From Pseudomonas sp. 7SR1 (lineage in GTDB: Bacteria; Pseudomonadota; Gammaproteobacteria; Pseudomonadales; Pseudomonadaceae), in contig NZ_LT707064.1 of the NCBI RefSeq assembly GCF_900156465.1, positions 3,487,001-3,551,000 of the forward strand: a stretch of 64,000 nt of DNA, in the 5' to 3' direction. Positions 8,666 through 17,375 of the stretch are shown one piece after another; position 1 is the stretch's first letter, and each line of letters begins with the position of its first letter. A program made the translations under genes and the position numbers. The notes beneath the pieces are model-generated. The model saw only the letters and a program-made list of their open reading frames with translations. It made no database searches and had not been told where the DNA came from.

Positions 8666-11600
8666 ATGATGCAGCTTCTACGCACGGGCCTGGTGGCACT
8701 GTTGCTGGGCTCGTTGAGTGTGATGCCACAGGCTGGCGCGGCTCCCGAATGGCTGGAGGTACTCGGGCGCTCTCACGTGGACGATTATTCGGTGTCCCTG
8801 GAGGCGGCGGACCAGGCCTGGTTGCGGCAGAAGGGCACGTTGCGGCTGGGGGCCTCGGCGCCGGATTACGCACCCTTCAGCATCACCGGCAATGGCCGCG
8901 ACTATGAGGGCCTGACCGCCGACTACGCGCAGTTGCTCGGGCAGCTGCTGCAGGTCCAGGTGCGGGTGCTGCGCTATCCGTCCCGTGCCGAATCGCTGCA
9001 GGCGCTGCGCGAGGGTGAAATCGACCTGCTCGGCACGGCCAACGGCTTCGAGGCCGACGATCCGGCGCTGGTGATGTCGCGGGCCTACGCCGATGACCTG
9101 CCCACCCTGGTGGCCCGCATCGACGACAGCCAGGATCTGCCCCCGGACCTGGCGGGCAAGCGGCTGGCGATGCTCTACCACTATTTGCCACCGGAACGGG
9201 TCGAGGCGTTCTATCCCGACGCGACCTTGCAACTGTACCCCTCGACATTGAGTGCCATCGGCGCCGTGGCGTTCGGCCAGGCCGATGTCTATCTGGGGGA
9301 TTCCATCAGTTCCAACTACCTGATCAGCAAGAATTACCTGAACAACGTCCAACTGGCGGACTTCTCGCGCCTGGAAGTACAGCCGTTCGCCTTTGCCCTC
9401 AGGCGCGACAATGCGCGCCTGCTGCGGCTCGTGAACGCGGCGTTGCAAGCCATTCCCACCGGCGAAAACATGGTGATCCAGCGCCGCTGGAGCGCCGGCG
9501 GCGCGAGCATGCCGGGCCAGCAGGCGCTGCATTTCAGCGTCGATGAACAGCGTTGGCTGGAGGCCCATCCGCGGATCAGGGTGGTGATCGACGAGAACTT
9601 CCTGCCGCTGACGTTCACTGACGAACAAGGTCACTTGCGGGGCATCAGCGCCGATGTGCTGGCCAGGATCAGCTTGCGCACCGGCCTGAAGTTCGATATC
9701 CAGCGTGGCAAATCGGTGTACGACCTGATCGACCAAGTCAGGAGTGGCCGGGCCGATGTGTTGGCGGCAATCACCATCAGCACCGGCGCCGAGGATGACG
9801 ACACGCTGCGTTTCACCCGGCCGTACCTGACCAACCCCTTCGTGCTGGTGACCTCCCTGAAGGGCAAGGCTCCGTTGACCCTCGACCAGATGGAAGGCAA
9901 GCGGCTGGCGCTGGTGCGAGGCAATGTCTTGCAGCCCTACCTGCAGGAAACCTTTGCGAAGGTGCAACTGGTGCCTGCGCAAAACGTGCCCGAGGCCATG
10001 GCCATGGTCGCCGCCGGTACCGTGGATGGTGCGGTCAATTCGTTGATCAGCGCCCGCTACATGATCTCGCGCCAATACCGCGACCGGTTGCAGGTCACCA
10101 GCACCGTGGGCACCTTGCCGGCACGCATTGCCCTGGCGACCCACCGGGATGCGTCGCAGCTGCATGGCATTCTCGACAAGGCGCTGCTGGGCATCTCTCC
10201 CGAGGAAATGGACGAGCTGACCAACCGCTGGCGCAGTGAGGTGGTGATCGATGACAGCTACTGGCTGCGCAACCGCACCACCATCGTCCAGGGATTTGCC
10301 ATCGCCGCGCTGCTGTTGCTGCTGGCCCTGGGCTGGGTCGCTTATCTGCGGCGGTTGCTGGAGCAATTGCGTGTGGCCAAGGCCAGCGCCGACGACGCCA
10401 ATCGGGCCAAGACCACGTTCGTGGCAACCATGAGCCATGAAATCCGCACGCCAATGAACGCGGTGATCGGCATGCTGGAGCTGGCGCAGAAAAAAGCCGA
10501 ACAAGGCGTCGTGGACCGGGAGGCTATCGAGGTCGCTTCCGGGGCGGCCCATGGCTTGCTGGATCTGATCGGCGACATCCTCGACATCGCCCGTATCGAG
10601 TCAGGGCGCCTGTCCCTGGCGCCGGAACGGGCCAACCTGCGGCAGTTGGTCGAGTCGGTGGCGCGGATGTTCGAAGGCCTGGCGCGACACAAGCACCTGG
10701 ACCTGCCCCAGGACCTGGGCGAAGCGGCCAATCGCGATGTGCTGATCGATCCGTTGCGCTTCAAGCAGATCGTCTCGAACCTGCTGGGCAATGCCATCAA
10801 GTTCACCGACCGGGGACAGGTGCGCCTGAGCCTGCAGGCCGAGCCAGGGCCTGACGGTGAGCGCCTGGATATTCGCCTGCGGATCGAAGACACCGGTTGC
10901 GGGATCGCCCGGCAAGACCAGGAGCAGCTGTTTCGCCCTTTCACCCAGGCCCCTCACTCGCGCCAGTCGGCTCGCAGCGGGGCCGGGCTGGGATTGGTCA
11001 TCAGCCACACCTTGTGCGAAATGATGGACGGTAGCCTGACACTGGAGAGTGCGCCGGGGCAGGGGACTCAGGTGGAGGTGCGCCTGAGCCTGCCCTTGCT
11101 CGACGCCCTGGCGCCGGTTCCCAAGCTGGAGGTCGCGCCGGCGACGTCGGCCCGGCGGCTGGACATTCTGGTGGTGGACGACCACCCGGCCAACCGTCTG
11201 CTGCTGTCCCGGCAGTTGAGCTACCTGGGGCATCGGGTCGAGGTGGCCGAGGACGGTGTCCAGGGGCTGCGCGCCTGGCGCGACGGACACTTCGACGCGG
11301 TCATCAGCGACTGCAACATGCCGTCGATGAACGGCTATGAACTGGCCCGGGCCATTCGCGCCGACGAGCGCATCCGAGGCCAGGCGCCAGCAGTGATCCT
11401 GGGGGTCACGGCCAATGCCCAGCGCGAGGAAAAGGACCGCTGCGTCGAAGCCGGGATGGATGATTGCCTGTTCAAGCCCATCGGTCTCACGGCGCTGAGG
11501 GCGCGCCTGGAGGACGTCATCGATGCCCGGGCCGGCGGGACTGAGTCCGCCGCGGCCATCGACGACCTCGACTTGAGCAGCCTTGAAGAACTGACGGGGG

Positions 11601-11947
11601 GCGACACCGCTTCGCTCAGGGAACTGCTGGGCACCTTGCTGCGCAGCAATACCGACGACGAGGCACGTCTGGTGCACCTGGCAGACCGCCGTGATGTGCC
11701 TGGGCTCGCGGACCTGGCGCATCGGATCAAGGGCGGGGCGCGGATGATCCAGGCACAACACCTGATCGCCGCCTGCGAAGCCCTGGAGGATGCCTGCCGA
11801 AGCGCCGACGCCTCATCGGTGGCCAGTGCGGTGGAGGATGTGCGCCAGGCCATGGAGCAACTGGCCCAACGTCTGCAGGACCATCTGGCGGGAGGAACCG
11901 CCCGTGCCGGACCGCGAAGCGATACCGGCGGTTTTTTGCGCGAATGA
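8666..11947 (+). CDS. BvgS-like hybrid sensor histidine kinase
   Basis: A 1093-residue unorthodox kinase. A signal peptide (residues 1-26, ending QAGAA) is followed by two periplasmic solute-binding (SBP_bac_3/VFT) domains at about 45-280 and 290-525. One membrane helix near 545-565 leads to a HisKA domain with SHEIRTP (His591), an ATPase domain with the N box NLLGNAIKF, a receiver with Asp882 (VISDCNMP) and a C-terminal HPt domain with His1019 (AHRIKGGA). Unlike Bordetella BvgS I see no cytoplasmic PAS domain between the membrane helix and HisKA. The signal is unknown. The partner is probably the LuxR-type regulator about 0.7 kb downstream, with a degenerate receiver gene between them. Confidence 0.9.
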   Translation: MMQLLRTGLVALLLGSLSVMPQAGAAPEWLEVLGRSHVDDYSVSLEAADQAWLRQKGTLRLGASAPDYAPFSITGNGRDYEGLTADYAQLLGQLLQVQVRVLRYPSRAESLQALREGEIDLLGTANGFEADDPALVMSRAYADDLPTLVARIDDSQDLPPDLAGKRLAMLYHYLPPERVEAFYPDATLQLYPSTLSAIGAVAFGQADVYLGDSISSNYLISKNYLNNVQLADFSRLEVQPFAFALRRDNARLLRLVNAALQAIPTGENMVIQRRWSAGGASMPGQQALHFSVDEQRWLEAHPRIRVVIDENFLPLTFTDEQGHLRGISADVLARISLRTGLKFDIQRGKSVYDLIDQVRSGRADVLAAITISTGAEDDDTLRFTRPYLTNPFVLVTSLKGKAPLTLDQMEGKRLALVRGNVLQPYLQETFAKVQLVPAQNVPEAMAMVAAGTVDGAVNSLISARYMISRQYRDRLQVTSTVGTLPARIALATHRDASQLHGILDKALLGISPEEMDELTNRWRSEVVIDDSYWLRNRTTIVQGFAIAALLLLLALGWVAYLRRLLEQLRVAKASADDANRAKTTFVATMSHEIRTPMNAVIGMLELAQKKAEQGVVDREAIEVASGAAHGLLDLIGDILDIARIESGRLSLAPERANLRQLVESVARMFEGLARHKHLDLPQDLGEAANRDVLIDPLRFKQIVSNLLGNAIKFTDRGQVRLSLQAEPGPDGERLDIRLRIEDTGCGIARQDQEQLFRPFTQAPHSRQSARSGAGLGLVISHTLCEMMDGSLTLESAPGQGTQVEVRLSLPLLDALAPVPKLEVAPATSARRLDILVVDDHPANRLLLSRQLSYLGHRVEVAEDGVQGLRAWRDGHFDAVISDCNMPSMNGYELARAIRADERIRGQAPAVILGVTANAQREEKDRCVEAGMDDCLFKPIGLTALRARLEDVIDARAGGTESAAAIDDLDLSSLEELTGGDTASLRELLGTLLRSNTDDEARLVHLADRRDVPGLADLAHRIKGGARMIQAQHLIAACEALEDACRSADASSVASAVEDVRQAMEQLAQRLQDHLAGGTARAGPRSDTGGFLRE

Positions 11948-11990
11948 CATGGCGATCCTTGCGTCGGGGATGGCTTTTTCCGACTCTTTT

Positions 11991-12004
11991 TAGGACTCGT
12001 CCTA
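11991..12004. promoter_or_regulatory. Perfect inverted repeat TAGGAC-TC-GTCCTA
   Basis: A perfect 6-bp inverted repeat with a 2-bp centre lies between the BvgS-like kinase and the degenerate receiver gene. The half-site TAGGA resembles those bound by NarL/FixJ-type regulators such as RcsB and EvgA. This suggests an autoregulatory operator for the BvgA-like regulator encoded nearby. There is no T-tract, so it is unlikely to be a terminator. Confidence 0.4.
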
Positions 12005-12140
12005 CAGCGCCCCCGAAAAGCTTCCTCTAGCCTGACGCCCCTTAACGTTCACGAGCCGGCTTCTGGCACTTTGTACGAAAGTCGCGCAGGCACTTTCGCT
12101 ACGAAGCCTAGCCGTCGCGTTGTCATTGGGATGCCTTGTC

Positions 12141-12575
12141 ATGCCGAACAAAGCACTACGTATCATGATTGCCGATACACAACATTCTCATCGGATGAGG
12201 CTCGAGTTCCTGTTCAACCAGCAGGGCTATTACCGCATTGCCCCCGTGAGCCACGCGCAGGAACTGATGACACTGGTGGAATACACCAGCGAGCCGTTCG
12301 ACCTGCTTGTCGTCGATGCCTGCCTGGCAGACGGCGTGCTGCAACTGCCCGGTCTTTTCCTCGATAACCCCCAGCTGCGTCACGGGCTGATCTACAACAC
12401 CCGCCAGGCCGGGCTGTTGTCGGTTCCGGTCTCGCGTCGCTCCAGTGTGCAGCTGCATCCTGCGCCACTGCCCGACCTGGCTTCACTGGCGCGCCTGATG
12501 GAACAGGTCGATCCCCAGGAACACGGGGTGGGGCAGACCTGGAGAAGCTCCGCCATCCAGGGGCTCGGCGGCTGA
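12141..12575 (+). CDS. Degenerate receiver-domain protein
   Basis: A 144-residue single-domain protein resembling a receiver. ALRIMIADTQHSHR matches the first strand with only one acidic residue (Asp12) where receivers usually have two, and FDLLVVDAC carries a candidate phospho-acceptor Asp59. The conserved Lys near the end seems lost (SVPVSRRSSV). No DNA-binding domain follows, and the C-terminus is polar. ATG 12141 is preferred; an in-frame TTG at 12120 would add seven residues. It is framed by the hybrid kinase and the BvgA-like regulator, so it may be a phosphate sink, connector or inhibitor in that relay. This is inference; I do not recognise a named family. Confidence 0.7.
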   Translation: MPNKALRIMIADTQHSHRMRLEFLFNQQGYYRIAPVSHAQELMTLVEYTSEPFDLLVVDACLADGVLQLPGLFLDNPQLRHGLIYNTRQAGLLSVPVSRRSSVQLHPAPLPDLASLARLMEQVDPQEHGVGQTWRSSAIQGLGG

Positions 12576-12594
12576 TCTCGACCATTGGTCGGGA

Positions 12595-12610
12595 CTGTCA
12601 GACCTGACAG
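12595..12610. promoter_or_regulatory. Perfect inverted repeat CTGTCAG-AC-CTGACAG
   Basis: A perfect 7-bp inverted repeat with a 2-bp centre lies about 80 nt upstream of the BvgA-like regulator start. No T-run follows, so an operator or a small mRNA hairpin is likelier than a terminator. The regulator that would bind is not known. Confidence 0.35.
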
Positions 12611-12687
12611 GTGGCCCGGCCTGCCGCCTGTGCAAGAGTCCGGTGCAGTCATGGCATCGGTGTCGTCAATTCATCTGGGGAATAGCC

Positions 12688-13302
12688 TTGAAGAACGTGT
12701 TGATCGTGGATGACCACCCTGTCATACGGGGGGCGCTGCGGCTGATTTGCCAGAACGAAGGGTTTTCACGCGTCAGAGACGCCAGCGGCGTGGCCGATGC
12801 CAGGGCGCTCATCAAGGAAAGTGCGCCGGACCTGGTGATTCTGGACCTGGTGATGAATGGTTTCGATGGCCTGGACCTGCTGGTCTGGATCATGGCCCAG
12901 CACCCCGAATGCGCGGTGCTGGTATTCACCTCCCAGGATGCCCAGCACTTCTGTAACCGTTGCATCTCGGCGGGAGCGAGGGGCTTCGTGACCAAGCGAA
13001 GCGACCTGAAGGAACTGGCCAAGGCGCTGCACGCCTTGAAGTCCGGTTATTCCTATTTCCCCCAGATGCCTGTCCGGCTCGACCTGCGGCAGCGCACCGA
13101 ACAGCAGGCCCTGGAAAGCCTTTCCACCCGGGAGCTGTCCATCCTGCGGATGCTCGCCATGGGCATGCGGGGCAAGGATGTGGCCGAATCCCTGTTCCTG
13201 AGCCCGAAGACCGTCAGCACCTACAAGACCCGTCTGCTGGAAAAGCTGGGCTTGAAGACCCTGGTGGGGTTGTCGGATTTTGCCAAGCGCAATCACCTGT
13301 AA
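12688..13302 (+). CDS. LuxR-family response regulator (BvgA/EvgA-like)
   Basis: A 204-residue regulator with an N-terminal receiver (KNVLIVDDHPVIRGAL; phospho-acceptor Asp in VILDLVMNG; Lys in GFVTKRSD) and a C-terminal LuxR helix-turn-helix (LSTRELSILRMLAMGMRGKD then LFLSPKTVSTYKTRLLEKLG). I place the start at TTG 12688 because TGGGGAA lies 5 nt before it and the protein then opens exactly like other NarL/FixJ regulators; a GTG at 12643 would add a 15-residue unmatched extension. It lies downstream of the BvgS-like kinase and is its likely target. Confidence 0.88.
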   Translation: MKNVLIVDDHPVIRGALRLICQNEGFSRVRDASGVADARALIKESAPDLVILDLVMNGFDGLDLLVWIMAQHPECAVLVFTSQDAQHFCNRCISAGARGFVTKRSDLKELAKALHALKSGYSYFPQMPVRLDLRQRTEQQALESLSTRELSILRMLAMGMRGKDVAESLFLSPKTVSTYKTRLLEKLGLKTLVGLSDFAKRNHL

Positions 13303-13417
13303 ACCGTGATCGTCCTTCAGGTAGAACGCTGAGGCTGGTTTTTGCAGCCTAGCGGATCGACGGTGTGGCTTTTAATCTGTCTCCATGGCTTGGCCCTACC
13401 GGATTTGGAGACTCAGC

Positions 13418-14284
13418 ATGAAAAGCATCATCGGCCTTTACACCAGCCCCCGGCCCCATTGGGTCGGCGACGGTTTCCCGGTTCGTACCCTGTTTTCCTA
13501 CGACAGCCTGGGCGAGCACATCAGCCCGTTTCTGCTGCTGGACCACGCGGCCCCGACCGAATTTTCCCCTACCCGGGAGCGCCGCGGAGTCGGCCAGCAT
13601 CCGCACCGGGGATTCGAAACCGTGACCATCGTCTATCAGGGCGAACTGGAACACCGGGACTCCACCGGCAGTGGGGGCAGGATCGGCCCGGGTGACGTGC
13701 AGTGGATGACCGCCGGATCCGGCATCCTTCATGAGGAGTTTCATTCCCAAGCCTTCGCCCGCCAGGGTGGGACCATGGAAATGGTCCAGCTGTGGGTCAA
13801 CCTGCCCGCCAAGGACAAGATGGCGCCGGCCGGCTACCAGACCCTCGTCGCCGGCGAGATCCCGGATATCGCCCTCAAAGGCGACGCCGGCCGCCTGCGC
13901 CTGATTGCCGGCACCTTCGATGGGCAGCAGGGGCCGGCGAAGACCTTCACCCCGATCGACGTCTGGGACATCCGCTTGAACGCTGGCAAAAGCCTGGACC
14001 TGGACCTGCATGAGGGACGCAATGTCGCGCTGGTGGTGCTGCGCGGTGCGGTCTCGCTCAACGGTCGCGAGCGGGCCGAGGCCGGGCAGCTGGCTCTGTT
14101 CGACCGGGCGGGAGACCGGATGACCCTGCAAGCCAGCGAGGATGCGGTGGTGCTGTTGCTCAGCGGCGAGCCCATCGACGAACCCATCGTCGGCCATGGT
14201 CCGTTCGTGATGAACAGCGAGCAGGAGATTCTCCAGGCCTTCACCGACTTCCACGCCGGGCGCTTCGGCCAGATGGACGACTGA
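13418..14284 (+). CDS. Pirin family protein
   Basis: A 288-residue bicupin. The first cupin holds the pirin metal ligands: two His in GQHPHRGFETVTIVYQGE and the later His and Glu in GSGILHEEFHS. The second cupin (about 165-270) is more divergent. ATG 13418 follows TTGGAG with 7-nt spacing; the longer open frame lacks such a site. Bacterial pirins include quercetinases and redox- or metal-sensing regulators, so the exact role here is open. It seems to be a single-gene unit. Confidence 0.88.
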   Translation: MKSIIGLYTSPRPHWVGDGFPVRTLFSYDSLGEHISPFLLLDHAAPTEFSPTRERRGVGQHPHRGFETVTIVYQGELEHRDSTGSGGRIGPGDVQWMTAGSGILHEEFHSQAFARQGGTMEMVQLWVNLPAKDKMAPAGYQTLVAGEIPDIALKGDAGRLRLIAGTFDGQQGPAKTFTPIDVWDIRLNAGKSLDLDLHEGRNVALVVLRGAVSLNGRERAEAGQLALFDRAGDRMTLQASEDAVVLLLSGEPIDEPIVGHGPFVMNSEQEILQAFTDFHAGRFGQMDD

Positions 14285-14337
14285 CTGGCGCATGCGATGG
14301 ACGGGGCTGGTGGCTTTGCTCACCCGCCCTGGATCCC

Positions 14338-14430
14338 TTGTGGGACGGGCTTGCTGGCCAAACCACGACATCGGTGGACTTGCTTGTCGAAATGTTGCCC
14401 TCGTCGCGAGCGGGCCCGCTGGCACAAAAG
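14338..14430. repeat. Degenerate REPIN
   Basis: Two diverged REP ends face each other: TTGTGGGACGGGCTTGCTGG and the near reverse complement GTCGCGAGCGGGCCCGCTGG. The arms are less well conserved than in other copies in the window. Confidence 0.5.
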
Positions 14431-14489
14431 TTTGTGGCGTGTGCAATTTGTGCCAATCTTCGCTCCAATGATTTCCTGGAGCTGTCCCG

Positions 14490-15932
14490 ATGCTGTCTCT
14501 GATCACCGATCATCCGATGCTCTGCGCCCTGGTGCTGCTCGTGCTGGACCTGCTGTTGTGGCGGCTGGTCAGTACGCAGCGGACCTACTGGAAAATCGGT
14601 GGTCGCCTGGTGATTTTTTCGTTGTTCAGCATGCTGCTGTTCAACGAGGGGCTCAATCCGATGGTGCCGGCGCCCTGGGGCGACGATGTGCCGCGGCATC
14701 TGGCGGCCACCGGTCTGCAGATTGCCTGGTGGCTGTTCGCCGCGCGGACCCTGACGGTGTTGATCGGCGCGGCGATGATGCAGCGGGTCGGGCACACCGG
14801 GCGCTTGCTGCAGGATCTGCTGGGTGCGGTGATCTTCCTGATCGCCGTCATCGCGGCCCTGGCCTACGTGCTGGACCTGCCGGTCAAGGGCGTACTGGCG
14901 ACATCCGGCGCGATGGCGATCATTGTCGGCCTCGCGTTGCAAAGCACCCTCAGCGATGTGTTTTCCGGGATCGTGCTCAATACCACCAAGCCCTATCAGC
15001 TCGATGACTGGATCTCCATCGACGGCACCGAAGGCCGCGTCACCGACATCGACTGGCGCGCCACGCGGTTGCAGACGGCCCAGGGCAGCATGGCGGTGAT
15101 TCCCAACTCCCTGGCGGCCAAGGCCAAGATCGTCAACTTCAGCCGGCCCAGCGATGTGCACGGTCTTTCCATCAGCGTCCCGGTCAGCCCCCACGCCCGA
15201 CCGCAGAAAGTGATCGAGGCGCTGGAGCGCGCCATGATCGGCTGCCGTGCATTGCTCGCCAGCCCGGCGCCCTGCGTGACCCTCAAGAGCACCGGCAGCG
15301 CCGGGGCGGAATATGAGATCAGCGGGTTCGTGGCCTCCATGAGCCAGAAGCGCGAGGTGCGCAATCAACTGTTCGACCTGGCGTTCCGGCATCTTCGGGC
15401 TTCGGGCATCAGCCTGCTCTCCACCAGCGAGAACACTGCCGCCGCCGGTACGTCGCGGCCCCGGGCCCTGCTGGACAGTTCGAGCATTTTCGCCACATTG
15501 CGCCCGGAGGAAAAAGACACCTTCAGCCAGAACATGACCCTGCATACCTTCCGCGCCGGGGACATGATCCTGCCCGCCGGGGAGGTCAGCGACCATCTGT
15601 TCATCATCGAGTCGGGGGTGGTCAGCGTGACCCTGGTGCGCAATGGCCAGGTACTCGAAGGCGGACGCATGGGGCCAGGGGAGGTGATTGGCGAAGCGGG
15701 AATCGTCTCCGACCAGGCCGCCCTGGCCAACTTCACGGCCAAGACGTTCTGCTCCCTGTATCGCATCGAGAAGAGCTACCTCAAGCCGTGCCTCGACGCT
15801 CGCCATGACATTGCCGATGCGATGAAGAACCTGCTGGACGTGCGCACCCACCTGGCCCAGAACCTGACGCGGGAGATGCCCAAGCCCGTCGCCAAGAAAC
15901 GCTTCCTGCAATGGTTGCGCAGCCGCGCCTGA
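14490..15932 (+). CDS. MscS-family channel with C-terminal cyclic nucleotide-binding domain
   Basis: A 480-residue protein. Four or so membrane helices occupy residues 1-130; the pore-lining helix region includes VLATSGAMAIIVGLALQSTL, as in MscS, followed by the MscS beta domain (GTEGRVTDIDWRATRLQT, VIPNSLAAKAKIVNFS). From about residue 340 a cNMP-binding domain follows (FRAGDMILPAGEVSDHLFII, LEGGRMGPGEVIGEAGIVSD). The phosphate-binding cassette lacks the usual RxA Arg (DQAALANFTA), so true cNMP binding is uncertain. It resembles the bCNG class of MscS proteins, in which ligand replaces tension as the gating signal. No close operon partner. Confidence 0.88.
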   Translation: MLSLITDHPMLCALVLLVLDLLLWRLVSTQRTYWKIGGRLVIFSLFSMLLFNEGLNPMVPAPWGDDVPRHLAATGLQIAWWLFAARTLTVLIGAAMMQRVGHTGRLLQDLLGAVIFLIAVIAALAYVLDLPVKGVLATSGAMAIIVGLALQSTLSDVFSGIVLNTTKPYQLDDWISIDGTEGRVTDIDWRATRLQTAQGSMAVIPNSLAAKAKIVNFSRPSDVHGLSISVPVSPHARPQKVIEALERAMIGCRALLASPAPCVTLKSTGSAGAEYEISGFVASMSQKREVRNQLFDLAFRHLRASGISLLSTSENTAAAGTSRPRALLDSSSIFATLRPEEKDTFSQNMTLHTFRAGDMILPAGEVSDHLFIIESGVVSVTLVRNGQVLEGGRMGPGEVIGEAGIVSDQAALANFTAKTFCSLYRIEKSYLKPCLDARHDIADAMKNLLDVRTHLAQNLTREMPKPVAKKRFLQWLRSRA

Positions 15933-15953
15933 ACAGGTCCTGAAGTCGGGGCC

Positions 15954-16060
15954 CCCTGAGGCGAGGAGATTTATCCCCGCTGGACTGCGAAGCAGGCCCA
16001 TACGGTTGAGCAGGGCGTCTGCTTCGCAGCCGTGCGGGGATAACTCCCGTCGCCACAGGG
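15954..16060. repeat. REPIN-like inverted pair, TCCCCGCTGG type
   Basis: An inverted pair with arms containing TTATCCCCGCTGGACTGCG and CGCAGCCGTGCGGGGATAA, framed by CCCTGAGGCGAGG and CGCCACAGGG. It is the same family as the copy at 27225-27358 and differs from the GAGC-core REPs. Confidence 0.7.
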
Positions 16061-16171
16061 ACAATCATCTTCGATGCCCATTGGCCACCCGAACTTCCCA
16101 ATAATTGGCTATTTGTACGGCGCCACCGCAAGGCTAACGTAGCGCCACACCCAATCGTTCTGGAGTTCACC

Positions 16172-16612
16172 ATGCAACCGCGCATCGATTTTTATACCGC
16201 TTCCCCGGACGCCTTCAAGGCCATGATGGCCCTGGAAACCGCCGTTTCGAAACTGGGCCTGGAAAAATCCCTGCTGGAACTGGTCAAGCTGCGTTCCTCG
16301 CAGATCAATGGCTGCGCCTTCTGCATCGACATGCACACCGCCGATGCCCGCAAGGACGGTGAGACCGAGCGGCGCCTGTACGCCGTGACCGCCTGGCGCG
16401 AAGCACCGTTCTTCACCGGCCGCGAACGCGCCGCACTGGCCTGGACCGAAGCCCTGACCCGCCTGAGCGACACCCACGCGCCCGATGCCGACTATGCGCT
16501 GCTGAGCGAACACTTCTCCCCCAAGGAAATGGTCGACCTGACGGTGGCGATCAACACCATCAACGGCTGGAACCGCCTGGCGGTGGGCTTTCGCAAGATG
16601 CCTGAAGCCTAG
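16172..16612 (+). CDS. Carboxymuconolactone decarboxylase-family (AhpD-like) protein
   Basis: A 146-residue all-helical protein of the CMD/AhpD fold. The signature SQINGCAFCIDMHTADARK carries the redox CxxC pair and the downstream His found in AhpD-type peroxidase reductants. Length and layout match small stress-related CMD proteins that reduce peroxides or act as disulfide reductases. The start at ATG 16172 has a CTGGAG ribosome site. It stands alone, between two repeat elements, and no peroxiredoxin lies nearby. Confidence 0.88.
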   Translation: MQPRIDFYTASPDAFKAMMALETAVSKLGLEKSLLELVKLRSSQINGCAFCIDMHTADARKDGETERRLYAVTAWREAPFFTGRERAALAWTEALTRLSDTHAPDADYALLSEHFSPKEMVDLTVAINTINGWNRLAVGFRKMPEA

Positions 16613-16630
16613 TCGAACGCAAAGAGACCG

Positions 16631-16719
16631 GTGGGAGCGAGCCTGCTCGCGATGGGGTAGGGCATTCAATGTTGAATTGACTGTCAAGCTGCCATCGCGA
16701 GCAGGCTCGCTGCCATAGG
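16631..16719. repeat. REPIN, GAGCCTGCTC core
   Basis: GTGGGAGCGAGCCTGCTCGC (from 16631) is followed by its near reverse complement ending at 16719, with about 36 bases between. This is a standard REP doublet of fluorescent pseudomonads. Confidence 0.8.
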
Positions 16720-16777
16720 ACATTCTCGATTCTGAAAGCTTCGGACGACAGGCAGTGCAATAGGTTTGCTTCAGCTT

Positions 16778-16800
16778 AATGGGAAGAATTACTATTCACA
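16778..16800. promoter_or_regulatory. Fur-box-like site upstream of fecI
   Basis: AATGGGAAGAATTACTATTC contains the palindrome GAAT-TACT-ATTC and the 11-mer AGAATTACTAT (16785-16795) shared with the site before fpvI. It overlaps an in-frame ATG at 16779, which argues for the downstream start of the sigma gene. Confidence 0.6.
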
Positions 16801-16823
16801 TCCCGTTTCCGCAGCGCGCCGTA

Positions 16824-17324
16824 ATGACCCCCAAGTTGCCCCGCTTATCCGGTTTTTTCGAGCATTACGAAGAGTTGATCGGAACCTGGACCCGGCGCCT
16901 GCGCAATCGCGAGCAGGCCGAGGACCTGGCCCACGATACCTTCGTGCGGGTACTCGAGGCCGATTCGGCGGGGGTCGAGCAACCCCGGGCCTACTTGCAC
17001 CAGACGGCGCGCAACATTGCAGTGGATGGCTATCGGCGCGAAGATCGACGGGGCGCCATGGAGGAGGCGGCGATCGATTTCAGTCAGTCGCTTTCCAGCG
17101 ACCCGGAGCATTTCATGCACGCGATCCAGCTGGCGGACTCCATCGAACGGGCGCTTGCCGAGCTGCCAGCCAACTGCCGTACGGTGTTTGTCTGGCAGAA
17201 GATCGAAGGCCTGACCCAGGCGGAAATCGCCGAGCGCCTGGGGCTGTCAAAAAACATGGTGGAAAAGTATATGATCCGCACCCTGCGGCATCTGCGCGAT
17301 CACCTGGACGGGCCTGGGCAATGA
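16824..17324 (+). CDS. fecI: ECF sigma factor, FecI-like
   Basis: A 166-residue iron-starvation sigma factor. Region 2 has RLRNREQAEDLAHDTFVRVL and QPRAYLHQTARNIAVDGYRR; region 4 has AELPANCRTVFVWQKIEGLT and IAERLGLSKNMVEKYMIRTL. ATG 16824 is preferred because the earlier ATG 16779 lies within a Fur-like site. It heads a fecI-fecR-fecA unit and should transcribe the receptor gene when ferric dicitrate signals through FecA and FecR. Confidence 0.88.
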   Translation: MTPKLPRLSGFFEHYEELIGTWTRRLRNREQAEDLAHDTFVRVLEADSAGVEQPRAYLHQTARNIAVDGYRREDRRGAMEEAAIDFSQSLSSDPEHFMHAIQLADSIERALAELPANCRTVFVWQKIEGLTQAEIAERLGLSKNMVEKYMIRTLRHLRDHLDGPGQ

Positions 17325-17375
17325 TCCGCCGTCGTCTTGCACTGCAACCCGCTCACCTGAACCCGAGGACCTTCC

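Noticed and set aside
16779-16823. Upstream ATG as the start of fecI
   Set aside because: This ATG lies within the Fur-like palindrome; the extension of 15 residues does not resemble sigma-factor N-termini.
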